From Spirochaetales bacterium (lineage in GTDB: Bacteria; Spirochaetota; Spirochaetia; SZUA-6; RPPD01): DNA of 64,000 bases. The position numbers and the translations under genes are program-made. The notes under the pieces were generated by a model that was given only the letters and a program-made list of their open reading frames with translations, searched no databases and had not been told where the DNA came from. Below are positions 44,869 through 55,470 of the stretch, in pieces (positions within the stretch are counted from its first letter, which is position 1; each line of letters begins with the position of its first letter). The stretch is taken from NCBI GenBank assembly GCA_016930675.1, contig JAFGGG010000006.1:62001-126000 (forward strand), given 5' to 3'.

Positions 44869-45636
44869 ATGAGAGTGCCTTTTATCGCGGGCAATTGGAA
44901 GATGCATAAGACGATTGAAGAGGCCGTTGCACTTGCTAAAGAGCTGGTTGCAAAAGTGAGAGATAATGTACAGAAAAAAGTAATGATCGCACCCCCCTTT
45001 ACAGCCTTATATGCTGTTTCTTCAGTGCTTAAAGGAAGCGCGGTTTTTTTGGGTGCTCAAAATATGGCTGCCGCAGAAAAAGGCGCGCATACGGGCGAGA
45101 TCTCCGTCCATATGCTGAAAGACGTAGGTGTTTCTTATGTTATTATAGGACATTCGGAACGGCGTCATGTTTATGGAGAGAATGATCAGCTGATAAACAA
45201 AAAGGTTAAGCTTGCGTTGAGTAAAGATTTGAATGTGATTCTTTGTGTGGGCGAGACACTCGAAGAGAGAGAAAGAGGAATTGCGGAAAAAGTTGTGGAG
45301 GAACAGCTCGTGAATGGATTGCAGGGTGTGGAAAGCAAGGAACTGACATTCGTGACGATCGCTTATGAACCTGTATGGGCCATCGGAACAGGAAAGACCG
45401 CGACACCCGAAGACGCTGACGCCATGCATGTATATATCAGAAAGGTTATAACAAATCTTTATGATAAAGCAGCCGCAGCCGTTCTTACTATTCAATACGG
45501 CGGATCGGTTAAGCCTAATAATATTAAAGAGCTTATGGCCAAGGATAATATTGACGGTGCTCTCGTAGGAGGAGCTTCTCTGGAAAGTGATACATTCTTG
45601 CCGATTATTCAATTCAATAATGGAGATGCGGAGTAA
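44869..45636 (+). CDS. tpiA: Triosephosphate isomerase
   Basis: 255 residues. AGNWKMHK (Lys near 13), IIGHSERRHVYGE (catalytic His near 95), AYEPVWAIGTGKTATPEDA (catalytic Glu near 167, loop 6) and YGGSVKPNNI. Interconverts dihydroxyacetone phosphate and glyceraldehyde-3-phosphate. AAGGAG precedes the ATG; secG follows after 3 bp. Confidence 0.97.
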   Translation: MRVPFIAGNWKMHKTIEEAVALAKELVAKVRDNVQKKVMIAPPFTALYAVSSVLKGSAVFLGAQNMAAAEKGAHTGEISVHMLKDVGVSYVIIGHSERRHVYGENDQLINKKVKLALSKDLNVILCVGETLEERERGIAEKVVEEQLVNGLQGVESKELTFVTIAYEPVWAIGTGKTATPEDADAMHVYIRKVITNLYDKAAAAVLTIQYGGSVKPNNIKELMAKDNIDGALVGGASLESDTFLPIIQFNNGDAE

Positions 45637-45639
45637 ATT

Positions 45640-46098
45640 ATGGAAGTACTGACTACAATACTTTATGTTATTTTTTCCATTACCTCGGTTGTTTTGGTAT
45701 TAATTGTCCTTATACAAGATGAAGGTGGGGAAGGATTCGGAGGAATATTCGGAGGGGGGAGTACTACACCTTTTGGCTCGCGTTCCGGTAATGTACTCAC
45801 GAAATTCACTTCAATTTTGGCAGCTTTGTTTATTCTGATATGTGTAGTGCTGGGTCTGCTTAATAAATCAGCGGAACTTGAGGCCACACCCGATTTCGAA
45901 GCGGAAACAGAAACCGCGGATCCTCTTATCCAGACGGATGATTATACGGTAGAAGATACCGGAGCTTATGCACCTGAAGGGGCGGAGGTTGGAGGATCTG
46001 ATGGTGAAGAAGCATCTTCCGGAGGATCTCTGGGACCGCTTTCACCGGATCTGCTTATAGATAAAATAGTCAGTGATGAGAAAGAAGAATCGGAATAA
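45640..46098 (+). CDS. secG: Preprotein translocase subunit SecG, with acidic tail
   Basis: 152 residues. The first 75 are a normal SecG: helix about 3-24, the cytosolic loop GGIFGGGSTTPFGSRSGNVL, helix about 52-74. The remaining 75 residues are a Glu/Asp/Gly/Ser-rich tail, such as spirochaete SecG proteins have. SecG helps SecYE translocate proteins. It is co-transcribed with tpiA, a common bacterial pairing. Confidence 0.92.
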   Translation: MEVLTTILYVIFSITSVVLVLIVLIQDEGGEGFGGIFGGGSTTPFGSRSGNVLTKFTSILAALFILICVVLGLLNKSAELEATPDFEAETETADPLIQTDDYTVEDTGAYAPEGAEVGGSDGEEASSGGSLGPLSPDLLIDKIVSDEKEESE

Positions 46099-46205
46099 GC
46101 AACTAACAATCAATTCTATAAAATAATTAATTCCTCTATATACTCCGTGGGTTTCGTGAGAAACATTAATTATTAGATTCAATAAAACTGATAAATCCTC
46201 CTGCC

Positions 46206-46234
46206 TTGACGAGGCTTTGGCAATAGTATATAAA
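46206..46234 (+). promoter_or_regulatory. Promoter of the V/A-ATPase operon
   Basis: TTGACG (46206-46211), 17-nt spacer, TATAAA (46229-46234). The ribosome-binding site AGAAGGA is at about 46271-46277. The gap 46099-46205 after secG shows no other feature. Confidence 0.65.
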
Positions 46235-46285
46235 AAAGCTTCTGATACTTATTGCAATTAATAAATAACCAGAAGGAAAACGGGA

Positions 46286-46612
46286 ATGCAAAATGTCGTA
46301 GATGAGGTATTAAAAGCCGAAGCCGAGGCGGAAAAGATTGTAGCGCAGGCCAAAGATAAAGCTCAAACCATTAAACAGCAGGCAGAAAGTGAAATAAATA
46401 AACATATCACACAGGCTCGCGAGCAGGCAAAAGAATTGTTTCAAGAAAGAATCGCAGAAGCAAAAAAAAAGGCGCTGCAGGAATATAAGAGAGCGTTGGC
46501 TGCAGCGGAAGCGCAAAGCGCGAAGTTTTGGGAGCAGAATCAGGACAAAGTGAATCTGGTTGTTGAAAAAATAGTTGATTTTGTTGTAACACCTGAATTT
46601 GAAAGGGAATAG
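46286..46612 (+). CDS. V/A-type ATPase stalk subunit, G/H type
   Basis: 108 residues, almost entirely Ala/Glu/Lys/Gln coiled coil (EAEAEKIVAQAKDKAQTIKQ), the signature of the AhaH/NtpF peripheral-stalk subunits that pair with subunit E. The conserved position as the first gene before the C and I subunits supports this. The last 25 residues (LVVEKIVDFVVTPEFE) match the family's end. Confidence 0.8.
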   Translation: MQNVVDEVLKAEAEAEKIVAQAKDKAQTIKQQAESEINKHITQAREQAKELFQERIAEAKKKALQEYKRALAAAEAQSAKFWEQNQDKVNLVVEKIVDFVVTPEFERE

Positions 46613-46618
46613 TTTCGT

Positions 46619-47686
46619 ATGGCGGGCCCTTTGGAAAAATACGCTTTTATTGCCGCAAAACTGCGAACAAAACTGAGTAAGATTTTAAGTGCGGATTTTT
46701 TGGCAAGACTTATCAGCTCACACAGCCTTGTTGAAGCCATACAACTGTTGCGGGATACGGATTTTTCCCAGGTAGATGTTATTTATGAAAAAACAGGTGA
46801 TTTAAAAATGGGAGAGCTCGAGCTCTTCAAGCAGGAGATAAAATTGTTTGAAGAGGTTATTCGCTATGTTTCCGGGGATGTGGCGGATTTCTGCCGGGCA
46901 CTGCTTATGCGTTATGAAATAGATAATCTTAAGAATATCTTAAGATTATGGTTCGACAGGGTGGTAAGAAAACGGGAAATAGAAGAAGCAAGCAGTTATA
47001 TTTACAGAGAAAAAATTATTCGTGATTTACATGTGGAACAGCTATTGAACGCGGAGAACATTGAGAATATCCCGGAGATTTTAAGTGATTCACCATACGG
47101 ATTATTAATCCTTGAAAATAGCGAACAGATAAAATTAAAAAACTCACTGTTTTCGCTTGAGATAGCACTGGATAAATATTATTATAAGCAGCTGTTATTG
47201 CAGGTTAGCATGTTGTCGACCAGGGACGCTGAAATTGCTAACCGCCTTATTGGTGTGGAAATCGATATGCATAATATTAACTGGATTGTCCGTTTTAAAA
47301 CCCTCTACGATCTGTCGCTGGAAGATACGCTTTCCTATATCATTCCCTTCGGCCATTCTCTTAATCAACAGATGCTCGGTGCTGCTTTTCAGTCGGAAGG
47401 TACTGCTGATATTATTTCCGATTTTATAAAAAAGAAATATGCGAATCTGTCTCCTTTAATAAAAATCCAGGGATCGGAGACGCATTCTCGTCTTGTTTTG
47501 GTAGAGCGTCTGCTGGAAGAGATTATGAGATATGAAGTGAAGAGAGTGCTTATGGGCAATCCGTTTACCATCGGGATAATTTTGGCCTACTTTGTATTAA
47601 AAAAATGGGAAATAAAAAAAGTAATGACCATACTGAATGCTAAATTGTACGGCATAGAAGCGGAGCGGATTAGAGACAGCTTATGA
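46619..47686 (+). CDS. ntpC: V/A-type ATPase subunit C (AC39/d)
   Basis: 355 residues, helical, of the AC39 family: YAFIAAKLRTKLSKILSADF at the start, IDNLKNILRLWF in the middle, MHNINWIVRFKTLYDL and the C-terminal ILAYFVLKKWEIKKVMTILN, which is characteristic. The subunit joins the central rotor to the membrane ring. It lies between the H and I subunit genes; its stop overlaps the I start. Confidence 0.9.
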   Translation: MAGPLEKYAFIAAKLRTKLSKILSADFLARLISSHSLVEAIQLLRDTDFSQVDVIYEKTGDLKMGELELFKQEIKLFEEVIRYVSGDVADFCRALLMRYEIDNLKNILRLWFDRVVRKREIEEASSYIYREKIIRDLHVEQLLNAENIENIPEILSDSPYGLLILENSEQIKLKNSLFSLEIALDKYYYKQLLLQVSMLSTRDAEIANRLIGVEIDMHNINWIVRFKTLYDLSLEDTLSYIIPFGHSLNQQMLGAAFQSEGTADIISDFIKKKYANLSPLIKIQGSETHSRLVLVERLLEEIMRYEVKRVLMGNPFTIGIILAYFVLKKWEIKKVMTILNAKLYGIEAERIRDSL

Positions 47687-49707
47687 TGTTTACAACCAAG
47701 ATGAAGTATCTGACAGCCGTAGTACTCGACAAAGATGTAGAAGCGGTTACCAAAGAACTGCTTGCAGATGGAGTACTGCATTTTGTTAATATTGCTGAAG
47801 TAAGTTCCGGACTTAAGAACAAAGTGCAGAGTGTAACCCCGCAGATCTCATTAACCCGTATAGCTGAACTTAAAAAACGAATAGAATCTTTTCTGAATAT
47901 GATCGGAATACTACCGGAGAAAGAAAAGGCACTGGATATCACCCAGCTAACTCCTGTGGATCTGGAACAAAGTGAAAAAGAGCTTGATAAGCTTTCAGAA
48001 TCGGTCCAGGGTATCAGAGACCGGCAAAAAAATATTCAGCAGGAAATATTAAAACTCGAGGATATTAAACGCCAGATTGAGCTTTTCGGTGATATCAGGT
48101 CAAGTCTGAAAGAGCGTTCCCATTTTTCTTTTCTTAATGTTCAAACGGGAATTATACCTGAGAACAGGTTCGAGGATTTTAATACGGAGTTTAAAACGCT
48201 TCCTTCGGTTGTGCTTAATTTTCATACGGAAAGCGAACAGAGCAGTATTCTCCTGATTACCATGAAGCGTGATGATAACAGAGTAAATGCCCTGCTATTA
48301 AAATACGGATGGGTGGACGCGGAAATCGATCAGGAGATGGACGGTATTAAAGAGAATGTAGTGAGCGATCTGGACAATAAATTAAAAATCTATAACAAAG
48401 AGCAGCAGGATTTGCATGACGAATCCTTTTCGGTTATAAAAGAAAAAGGTGATACATTACAGAGGTTATGGGCTAATTTACGGATGAATGAGCTTTATTA
48501 TAAGATTCAATCGTATTTTAGCAAGACCAGCCGCACGGTTATTTTTTCGGGTTGGGTGCCTGCAGGGAAAGCCGATTCTCTGGAAAAGGGCATCGATAAG
48601 GCCACCAAGGGGCTCTGCTACATGGAATGGAGTAATCCGGAAAAACTTGAGAGGGAAGAAAAAACCAAGGTAAAGGTGCCGGTACAGCTTAAGAATCCCA
48701 AGTTTTTAGCTCCCTTCCAGATGCTTGTGAAGAATTACGCCATCCCGGAGTACGGAACCATCGATCCCACTCCCTTTGTAGCGGTCGCATATCTGATCAT
48801 GTTCGGACTCATGTTCGGTGATGCGGGGCATGGGCTGGTGCTGTTGTGCATCGGATTTTTAGGTATGTTTTTTGATAAAAAGGCAAGCGGGAACATTTTT
48901 AATCTGTTTAAACTCATCAGTTACTGCGGTGTTTCCGCCATATGCGCCGGAGTGCTTTTTGGGTCCTATTTCGGAATGGAGTGGTTCCCCCCGCTTTGGT
49001 TTGATTATCATGCCGTAGTATTGGGTCATGTGCCGGGCGACAGTATAATTCACGATATTTACGGGATTCTGCAAATTACCCTCTATTTCGGTATAGGCGT
49101 TATCTTTGCGGGTTTAATCCTCAACTGGATTAATCTTGTGCGGCAAAAAAGATGGCTCAGGCTTTTTCTTGATAAAACCGGGCTGCTGGGCGCATGGGTG
49201 TACGGAGGAGGAATATATATCGGATACTATTTTATGACTCAAAACGGAAAATTACCCGATGATACCACCTTGCTGTTGCTTGCCTTTATTCCCATGCTTC
49301 TGTTTCTTTTAAAACCCGTGCTTTCATTTTTTACCAAGAAAACGGATAATCATCATGCGCGGTTCACCATCTTTACCCTTATCGATTTTTTTATGGAGTG
49401 GATTGTGGAGCTGCTGGAAGTATTCGGCGGCTACCTGGCCAATACCCTCTCATTTATGCGGGTGGCGGGGTTGGGGATCGCTCATACCAGTCTGATGGTA
49501 GCATTTTTTAAAATCGCGGATATGACCAATTCCCCGATTTTTGCACCTATGGTTCTCATTTTCGGCAATATACTGGTCATTGCCCTGGAAGGCCTGTCCG
49601 CGGGCATACAATCGCTGAGGTTGAATTATTATGAATTCTTTTCAAAATATTTTAGTGGTACGGGAGAAGCATACACACCTGTTTCTCTTTCTACCAGTCA
49701 AGATTAA
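47683..49707 (+). CDS. ntpI: V/A-type ATPase subunit I (a)
   Basis: 674 residues. Residues 1-340 are the cytoplasmic half with coiled coils; about 375-650 carry seven or eight membrane helices that form the proton half-channels next to the K ring (MFGLMFGDAGHGLVLLCIGF, ANTLSFMRVAGLGIAHTSLM). The Arg in FMRVAG is the essential arginine. Start ATG overlaps the stop of subunit C (ATGA); a second ATG is 3 nt later. Confidence 0.95.
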   Translation: MMFTTKMKYLTAVVLDKDVEAVTKELLADGVLHFVNIAEVSSGLKNKVQSVTPQISLTRIAELKKRIESFLNMIGILPEKEKALDITQLTPVDLEQSEKELDKLSESVQGIRDRQKNIQQEILKLEDIKRQIELFGDIRSSLKERSHFSFLNVQTGIIPENRFEDFNTEFKTLPSVVLNFHTESEQSSILLITMKRDDNRVNALLLKYGWVDAEIDQEMDGIKENVVSDLDNKLKIYNKEQQDLHDESFSVIKEKGDTLQRLWANLRMNELYYKIQSYFSKTSRTVIFSGWVPAGKADSLEKGIDKATKGLCYMEWSNPEKLEREEKTKVKVPVQLKNPKFLAPFQMLVKNYAIPEYGTIDPTPFVAVAYLIMFGLMFGDAGHGLVLLCIGFLGMFFDKKASGNIFNLFKLISYCGVSAICAGVLFGSYFGMEWFPPLWFDYHAVVLGHVPGDSIIHDIYGILQITLYFGIGVIFAGLILNWINLVRQKRWLRLFLDKTGLLGAWVYGGGIYIGYYFMTQNGKLPDDTTLLLLAFIPMLLFLLKPVLSFFTKKTDNHHARFTIFTLIDFFMEWIVELLEVFGGYLANTLSFMRVAGLGIAHTSLMVAFFKIADMTNSPIFAPMVLIFGNILVIALEGLSAGIQSLRLNYYEFFSKYFSGTGEAYTPVSLSTSQD

Positions 49708-49719
49708 AGGAGGAAATAT

Positions 49720-50097
49720 ATGGATCAGGGTAAACAAACCTTGAGAAAAAGGATTGCCTTAAGCCTGCTTATGTTGGGTATAATTTTTGTAGCGGTCTTT
49801 TTACTCAGTGCGGGCAATCTGTTTGCGGCAGAGGAAGAAGTGCAGAGTACTAAGGACCAAAACGCCGAGTACGGAAAAACGGATGTCATGAAATTCAAGG
49901 TTATTGCCGCAGCTGTTGCCTTCGGTTTTGGTGCAATCGGCGCGGGCATTGCGATTGCCCATGTGGGAGCGGCAGCAATGGGCGCGATAGGTGAAAAACC
50001 GGAGATTGCAGGTCAGGCATTAATCTTCATTGCACTTGCCGAAGGTTTGGTCGTGTTCGGTTTTATTACCGCGCTCATGATCTTGGGACAGCAATGA
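49720..50097 (+). CDS. ntpK: V/A-type ATPase subunit K (c ring)
   Basis: 125 residues. An N-terminal hydrophobic stretch (about 13-35, ending NLFAAEEE) looks like a cleaved or retained signal segment, then one hairpin of two membrane helices (about 60-90, 97-123), the second with the ion-binding Glu in IALAEGLVVFGF. So the ring is of single-hairpin units, not the doubled type of Enterococcus. The Gln/Ser ligands typical of Na+ rings are not seen, which favours protons, though sequence alone is weak evidence. AAAGGAGG precedes the ATG. Confidence 0.92.
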   Translation: MDQGKQTLRKRIALSLLMLGIIFVAVFLLSAGNLFAAEEEVQSTKDQNAEYGKTDVMKFKVIAAAVAFGFGAIGAGIAIAHVGAAAMGAIGEKPEIAGQALIFIALAEGLVVFGFITALMILGQQ

Positions 50098-50109
50098 TAA
50101 CAAGAAACT

Positions 50110-50415
50110 ATGAAATACTTTATTATCGGTGATGAAGACGCTGTACTGGGTTTCGGTATGGTGGGGGTAAAAGGCAGGGTGGCTGTCAATCAAAAACAGG
50201 CGGAGGAAGCGTTTAAAGAAGCACTGGCCGACGGCAGCGTGGGAATTGTTATTATCACGGAGCGGATCGCGGAATTAATCCGGCCGCAGGTGGATAGATT
50301 CATTTTTAGCGAGAAATTTCCGCTGATAGTGGAAATAACGGACAGAAAAGGACCTATTGAAGGAAAACCATCCTTACGCAAAATGGTTAATGATGCCATT
50401 GGCATTACGTTATAA
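50110..50415 (+). CDS. ntpG: V/A-type ATPase subunit F (regulatory central-stalk subunit)
   Basis: 101 residues: MKYFIIGDEDAVLGFGMVG at the start, IVIITERIAELIRPQVDRF in the middle and IEGKPSLRKMVNDAIG at the end, the family pattern. The subunit sits on the rotor with subunit D. It starts 12 bp after the K gene, and subunit E follows 13 bp later. Confidence 0.92.
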   Translation: MKYFIIGDEDAVLGFGMVGVKGRVAVNQKQAEEAFKEALADGSVGIVIITERIAELIRPQVDRFIFSEKFPLIVEITDRKGPIEGKPSLRKMVNDAIGITL

Positions 50416-50428
50416 AGGAAAAATTTCC

Positions 50429-51088
50429 ATGAAGGAACAGGCATCGAGCAAAATAGAGCTTATAAATGGGATTGAAAAGGACGCAAAGCAAGAGGCTCTG
50501 CATATTGTCGCTGAAGCCGAGAAGGAAGCCGAAGCCAGGCTTAAGGCTTCCCAGGTCCAGGTAGCATCGATATTGAATGAAGCAAAGGAGAAAGCGCAGA
50601 CCCAGGTTGAGGCAATTATCCACTCAAATAAATCCAGTATCAGTGTGGAAACCCGTCGTATTTTGTTGAAAAAGCAGGGGGATATAATTAAAAATATCAT
50701 CAGCAGAGTGGAAGACAGGTTAACAGAGAAAATTAAGGCAAGCGGTTATAAAGAAATATTGATTAATTGGATTGTTGAGGCTGCCATAGGATTGAATACG
50801 GATAAAGCGGTGATAAACGCTTCCAAAGCAGAACTGGAATTTATTGATGACAGTGTATTGCAAAAAGCGGGTAAAAAGATTGAATCGTTTATTCACAAAA
50901 AGGTCGAACTCAGTCTTGGAACGGAGGACGCCCTCGTTACTCAGGGGGTGGTGTTGTATACAAAAGATAAAAAGATGGCGTTTAATAACCAGATGCACAC
51001 CAGGCTGCTGCGCTATCAATCCGAAATTCGAAAACTCATTTTTAACGAACTATTTAAGGATTTAAGAGAGGAACTGAAAGATTCATGA
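50429..51088 (+). CDS. ntpE: V/A-type ATPase subunit E (peripheral stalk)
   Basis: 219 residues from the ATG at 50429, chosen because AAAGGAA precedes it and the start MKEQASSKIELINGIEKDAK is family-like; the frame is open back to 50357 inside the F gene. Residues about 15-85 are an Ala/Glu coiled coil that pairs with the G/H subunit; the rest is the head that binds the A3B3 ring (TEDALVTQGVVLYT). The stop overlaps the A start (ATGA). Confidence 0.9.
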   Translation: MKEQASSKIELINGIEKDAKQEALHIVAEAEKEAEARLKASQVQVASILNEAKEKAQTQVEAIIHSNKSSISVETRRILLKKQGDIIKNIISRVEDRLTEKIKASGYKEILINWIVEAAIGLNTDKAVINASKAELEFIDDSVLQKAGKKIESFIHKKVELSLGTEDALVTQGVVLYTKDKKMAFNNQMHTRLLRYQSEIRKLIFNELFKDLREELKDS

Positions 51089-52860
51089 AGGGTGAGAGAA
51101 TAATCGGACAAGTACGACGGGTAAACGGGCCGGTCATTATTGCCCACGGTATTACGGACGCACTTATGCTGGAACTGGTGCGTGTGGGCGAAGTTCGTCT
51201 GGTAGGCGAAGTAATCAAACTTGAAGGCCAAAACGCCGTAATCCAGGTGTATGAGGATACTACCGGTTTAACCCCGGGGGAAAATATTTACGGTTCCGGC
51301 ATGCCTCTTTCGGTTGAACTGGGACCGGGATTAATCGGAACCATCTATGACGGCATACAGCGTCCCCTGGAAGAGATTAGAGAGATATCGAACCAGTTTA
51401 TCGAAAGGGGTGTAGTGCTGCCCGCCTTAAATCGGGAGAGAAAGTGGCACTTTGTCCCGCTTGCTTTGGAGTCCGGATCTTATCTGGATGGAGGGGCGGT
51501 TCTGGGAACCGTACAGGAAACCGAGGGCATTATCCATAAAATTCTCGTGCCGCCTTTTGTAACTGGCAAACTCATTTCAATTGAACCCGAAGGCGATTAC
51601 ACTGTGACGGAAGCTGTTGCAGTTGTGGAAAGTGAAGCAGGCAGGCAGGATCTCTTTCTCATGCATAAATGGCCCATCCGAAAACCCAGACCGGCCGTCA
51701 GACGTCTTTTACCGACCACTCCTCTCATTACCGGCCAAAGGGTAATAGATACACTTTTTCCCATAGCAAAAGGCGGTACGGTGGCCATTCCCGGCGGTTT
51801 TGGTACGGGAAAAACCATGACCCAACATGCCATCGCCAAATGGTGCGACGCGGAGATTATTGTCTACATAGGCTGCGGGGAGCGCGGTAATGAGATGACG
51901 GATGTACTCACCGAGTTTCCCAAACTCATTGATCCCCGTACGGGACGCAGTCTGATGGAGCGCACGCTTTTGATTGCCAACACTTCAAATATGCCGGTAT
52001 CCGCCCGTGAAGCGAGTATTTATACGGGCGTCAGCCTGGCCGAATACTATCGCGACCAGGGCTACCATGTGGCTGTTATGGCCGATTCCACTTCACGCTG
52101 GGCCGAGGCCCTGCGTGAGCTGTCGGGGCGCATGGAAGAAATGCCCGCCGAAGAAGGATTTCCCGCCTATTTACCCACGCGTATTGCCGAGTTTTATGAA
52201 AGAGCGGGTTTTATGGAAGGTGTGGCGGGCAGTAAAGGTTCCGTGACCATTATAGGCGCGGTATCTCCTCCGGGCGGTGATTTTTCCGAACCCGTAACTC
52301 AGCACACCAAGCGTTTTGTGCGCTGTTTCTGGGGACTGGACAGACAGCTGGCCAATGCACGGCATTATCCGGCCATTTCCTGGTTGGAGAGTTACAGCGA
52401 ATACCTTGACAGTATTACACCCTGGTGGGAAGAGATGGGAGGGGCGAACTGGGCCACAAACCGGGCGCAGATTATGGAACTGCTGCAGAAAGAGGTGCGG
52501 CTGCAGCAGGTCGTTAAACTGGTCGGACCGGACGCCCTGCCCGACAGTCAACGCTTTATTCTGGAGGTTTGTAACATGTTTAAAAACGCGTTTCTGCAGC
52601 AGAACGCGTTTGACAAGATAGACCGCTATTCCACGGTAGAGAAACAGGTTAAAATGCTTGAAGTTATTCTTACCTACTGGCAGCGCGGCGCGGATGCCAT
52701 CAGGCGCGGGATAACCCTGGTAAAGCTGAAAAGGATGAAAGTGCTGCAGGATATCGTAAAAATGAAATTTACCGTGGATAACGATGATCTGGGGGCTTTG
52801 GATAAACTCATACTCAGGTTGGAGCGTTCCATAGATCAGATGGAGTCGATTTATGTCTGA
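51085..52860 (+). CDS. ntpA: V/A-type ATPase catalytic subunit A
   Basis: 591 residues. P-loop GGFGTGKT (about 237-244), [40 protein letters not shown], and the non-homologous insert [17 protein letters not shown] at about 133-149. This subunit carries the nucleotide-hydrolysing or -synthesising sites. It overlaps subunit B by 8 bp. Whether the complex makes ATP or pumps cannot be told from sequence. Confidence 0.97.
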   Translation: MKGERIIGQVRRVNGPVIIAHGITDALMLELVRVGEVRLVGEVIKLEGQNAVIQVYEDTTGLTPGENIYGSGMPLSVELGPGLIGTIYDGIQRPLEEIREISNQFIERGVVLPALNRERKWHFVPLALESGSYLDGGAVLGTVQETEGIIHKILVPPFVTGKLISIEPEGDYTVTEAVAVVESEAGRQDLFLMHKWPIRKPRPAVRRLLPTTPLITGQRVIDTLFPIAKGGTVAIPGGFGTGKTMTQHAIAKWCDAEIIVYIGCGERGNEMTDVLTEFPKLIDPRTGRSLMERTLLIANTSNMPVSAREASIYTGVSLAEYYRDQGYHVAVMADSTSRWAEALRELSGRMEEMPAEEGFPAYLPTRIAEFYERAGFMEGVAGSKGSVTIIGAVSPPGGDFSEPVTQHTKRFVRCFWGLDRQLANARHYPAISWLESYSEYLDSITPWWEEMGGANWATNRAQIMELLQKEVRLQQVVKLVGPDALPDSQRFILEVCNMFKNAFLQQNAFDKIDRYSTVEKQVKMLEVILTYWQRGADAIRRGITLVKLKRMKVLQDIVKMKFTVDNDDLGALDKLILRLERSIDQMESIYV

Positions 52861-54268
52861 TGCCAAAAAGATAAACAATGCACAAAAAATGCTGCTAAGC
52901 GGTCGTGAGTACGTAGGTATACACCGAATCGACGGGCCGCTTATTTTTATTCGTGATACACATCCCATAGGATACCGTGAACTGGTGGAATGTGTAGGAC
53001 CGGACGGTGATACCAGGATGGGTATGGTTCTGGATACCTCGCATGACATTGTGGTCGCCCAGATTTTTGAGGGCACCTCCGGCTTAACCATGCCAGACAC
53101 AAAGGTGAGATTCAGAGGCAAACCTCTTACCCTTGGTGTGTCCAAAAAAATGCTGGGCAGGGTGTTTAACGGCATGGGACAGCCCATAGACGGCGGTCCG
53201 GCCCCTGTGGGAGAGCTGGAGCTGGACATAAACGGAAAACCCATCAATCCCACATCGCGGGAATATCCCCGTGATTTTATTCAGACCGGCATCTCGGTTA
53301 TCGACGGTATGAACACCCTGATCCGCGGTCAGAAACTTCCGATATTCTCCGGTAACGGTCTGCCCCATAATGAGCTGGCTTCTCAAATTGCCCGTCAGGC
53401 AAAAATACGGGGAACAAGCTCCGAATTCGCGGTAGTGTTTGTTGCCATGGGGGTAAAGCATGATGTGGCCCAATTTTTTATTCATGCTTTTGAGGAAACG
53501 GGAGTGCTTGAGAATGTGGCCCTGTTTTTATCACTTGCCGACGATCCCTCAATTGAAAGGCTGATAACGCCGCGAACGGCTCTCACTCTGGCAGAGCATC
53601 TGGCCTTCTCTCACGACATGCATGTCTTGGTTATTATGACGGATATCGCCAATTACTGTGAATCATTACGAGAGATTTCCACCATCAGAGGTGAAATACC
53701 ATCGAGAAAAGGATATCCGGGGTATCTTTACTCGGATCTGGCCGAACTCTATGAGCGTTCAGGCATGCTGAAAGGTTTTAAGGGCACTATTACCCAGCTT
53801 CCTATTTTAACCATGCCCAATGATGATATTTCACATCCCATACCGGATCTTACGGGATATATTACCGAAGGACAGATTGTGTTTGAACGGGAAATGTACG
53901 GCCGTAATATCTATCCGCCGATTGCGGGGCTTCCTTCTCTTTCCAGGCTGATGAAAGACGGTATCGGAGACGGCATGACCCGCGAAGATCATCCGCATCT
54001 GGCCAGTCAGCTTTTTGCCGCATACAGTTATGTCAAAGATGTACGGAATCTGGCATCGGTTATCGGCGAAGAAGAGTTGACGCCTCTGGATCATCAATAT
54101 TTGGAATTCGGTGAGTATTTTGAGCGTAAGTTTGTTTCACAGAAACAAAACGAGGAACGCACAATAGAGCAGACTCTTGATCTGGGTTGGGAAGCTGTAA
54201 AAAAGCTGCCGCCCGAAGAGCTGCACAGAATAACCGAAGAAGAACTGCAGAAGTATTACGGGCAATAA
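52853..54268 (+). CDS. ntpB: V/A-type ATPase subunit B
   Basis: 471 residues of the family lacking a true P-loop ([20 protein letters not shown] in its place), with the C-terminal [11 protein letters not shown]. It alternates with A in the ring. Start ATG lies inside the A gene. Confidence 0.97.
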   Translation: MSDAKKINNAQKMLLSGREYVGIHRIDGPLIFIRDTHPIGYRELVECVGPDGDTRMGMVLDTSHDIVVAQIFEGTSGLTMPDTKVRFRGKPLTLGVSKKMLGRVFNGMGQPIDGGPAPVGELELDINGKPINPTSREYPRDFIQTGISVIDGMNTLIRGQKLPIFSGNGLPHNELASQIARQAKIRGTSSEFAVVFVAMGVKHDVAQFFIHAFEETGVLENVALFLSLADDPSIERLITPRTALTLAEHLAFSHDMHVLVIMTDIANYCESLREISTIRGEIPSRKGYPGYLYSDLAELYERSGMLKGFKGTITQLPILTMPNDDISHPIPDLTGYITEGQIVFEREMYGRNIYPPIAGLPSLSRLMKDGIGDGMTREDHPHLASQLFAAYSYVKDVRNLASVIGEEELTPLDHQYLEFGEYFERKFVSQKQNEERTIEQTLDLGWEAVKKLPPEELHRITEEELQKYYGQ

Positions 54269-54286
54269 CTGAAGGGTTAAAAGATT

Positions 54287-54922
54287 ATGGCGTTACATAA
54301 TGTTGCACCTACCAAAACAAATCTCATCAAACTGAAACAGGAACTGCAATTTGCCCAACTGGGATACGAGCTTCTCGATCAAAAACGGAATATTCTAATA
54401 ATCGAACTGCTTAACCTAATTGACCAGGCGGCCGAGTTTCAGGAGCGGGTGGAAAAAGCGCTTGCAGAAGCCTACCGTACGCTGGAATCCGCGGTACTGG
54501 ATATGGGAAAACTGAAAGTGGTAAGTTTAGCCAGTGCCGTCAATATAGAATCCACAATAACATTACGCGAGCGCAGGGTTATGGGAGTACCTCTGCCGGT
54601 GGTTGAAACGAGTTTTCAGGAGTTTCCTCCCTATTTCAGCCCTCAGGGTACCAGTTTCTGGATTGACAGTTCGTTGAATGATTTTAAACAGGCCCTTGAT
54701 GTAATGGGGAGGTTGGCCGAGTTGAAGATATCAATTATCAGACTTGCCAATGAAGTAAAAAAGACGATCCGGAAGGTAAATGCCTTGGAGAAGATTGCCA
54801 TCCCTGATTTAAGAAATACTGTAACATATATTCAAAGCAGGCTTGAAGAGAACGAGAGGGATATGTTTGTGCTCATGAAAATGGTGAAATCAAGGTTGGA
54901 ACAGAAAAACGCAATTAGTTAG
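54287..54922 (+). CDS. ntpD: V/A-type ATPase subunit D (rotor shaft)
   Basis: 211 residues, long helices at both ends (APTKTNLIKLKQELQFAQLG; VNALEKIAIPDLRNTVTYIQ). It forms the rotor shaft. Last ATPase gene, 18 bp after B; 9 bp separate it from the UspA-like gene. Confidence 0.95.
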   Translation: MALHNVAPTKTNLIKLKQELQFAQLGYELLDQKRNILIIELLNLIDQAAEFQERVEKALAEAYRTLESAVLDMGKLKVVSLASAVNIESTITLRERRVMGVPLPVVETSFQEFPPYFSPQGTSFWIDSSLNDFKQALDVMGRLAELKISIIRLANEVKKTIRKVNALEKIAIPDLRNTVTYIQSRLEENERDMFVLMKMVKSRLEQKNAIS

Positions 54923-54931
54923 GAGTGTATT

Positions 54932-55420
54932 ATGGACGGTCCTGTTAGAAAAATATTAGTTTATATTGACGGTACAGAGCAGTCTATCACCGCGGCGCAA
55001 TACGCGATCTGTTTAAGTAAAGCCACGGGCGCGGAACTTACGGCTCTTTATGTGGTTAATGTAAGAGCGCTCAACGATTTGGTTAAAGCCAAGATTTTTA
55101 TTGAAACAGAGCAGGCCGAATATCAAAGAGATCTGCATGCCGACGCGGAACGTTATCTTAATCATGTAAAAAATCTTGCCCGCGGCAAAGGCGTTGTGAT
55201 CGAGACTGAGAGTAAGAGCGGTACTCCTTATATGGAAATTAAAAATACGATTATCGAACGAAAGATAGATCTGCTTATTATCGGTGAGCTGTCTCGGATT
55301 CGCAGCCGCCGTGATGAATTTTTTAACGAAGCGGAAAGAGCGATGAGAAATGCTCCCTGCTCGGTTTTAATAGTAAAAGATGAAGACAGAGTATGGGATA
55401 TATTTGAGGGGCTTGTATAA
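54932..55420 (+). CDS. UspA-family universal stress protein
   Basis: 162 residues with the Usp fold (KILVYIDGTEQSITAAQYAI; LLIIGELSR; APCSVLIVKDE). The usual ATP-binding G-2x-G-9x-G(S/T) motif is replaced (GELSRIRSRRDEFFNEAERA), so it probably belongs to the non-ATP-binding class. It follows the ATPase operon by 9 bp and is likely transcribed with it. An AGGAG site precedes the ATG. Confidence 0.85.
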   Translation: MDGPVRKILVYIDGTEQSITAAQYAICLSKATGAELTALYVVNVRALNDLVKAKIFIETEQAEYQRDLHADAERYLNHVKNLARGKGVVIETESKSGTPYMEIKNTIIERKIDLLIIGELSRIRSRRDEFFNEAERAMRNAPCSVLIVKDEDRVWDIFEGLV

Positions 55421-55470
55421 AAAGGAACTTTATTGTATATCATGTTAAACCTAGAGAAAGGATAATACAT

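Noticed and set aside
50357-50428. Longer N-terminus for V-ATPase subunit E
   Set aside because: It overlaps subunit F, lacks a ribosome-binding site, and the family start is at 50429.
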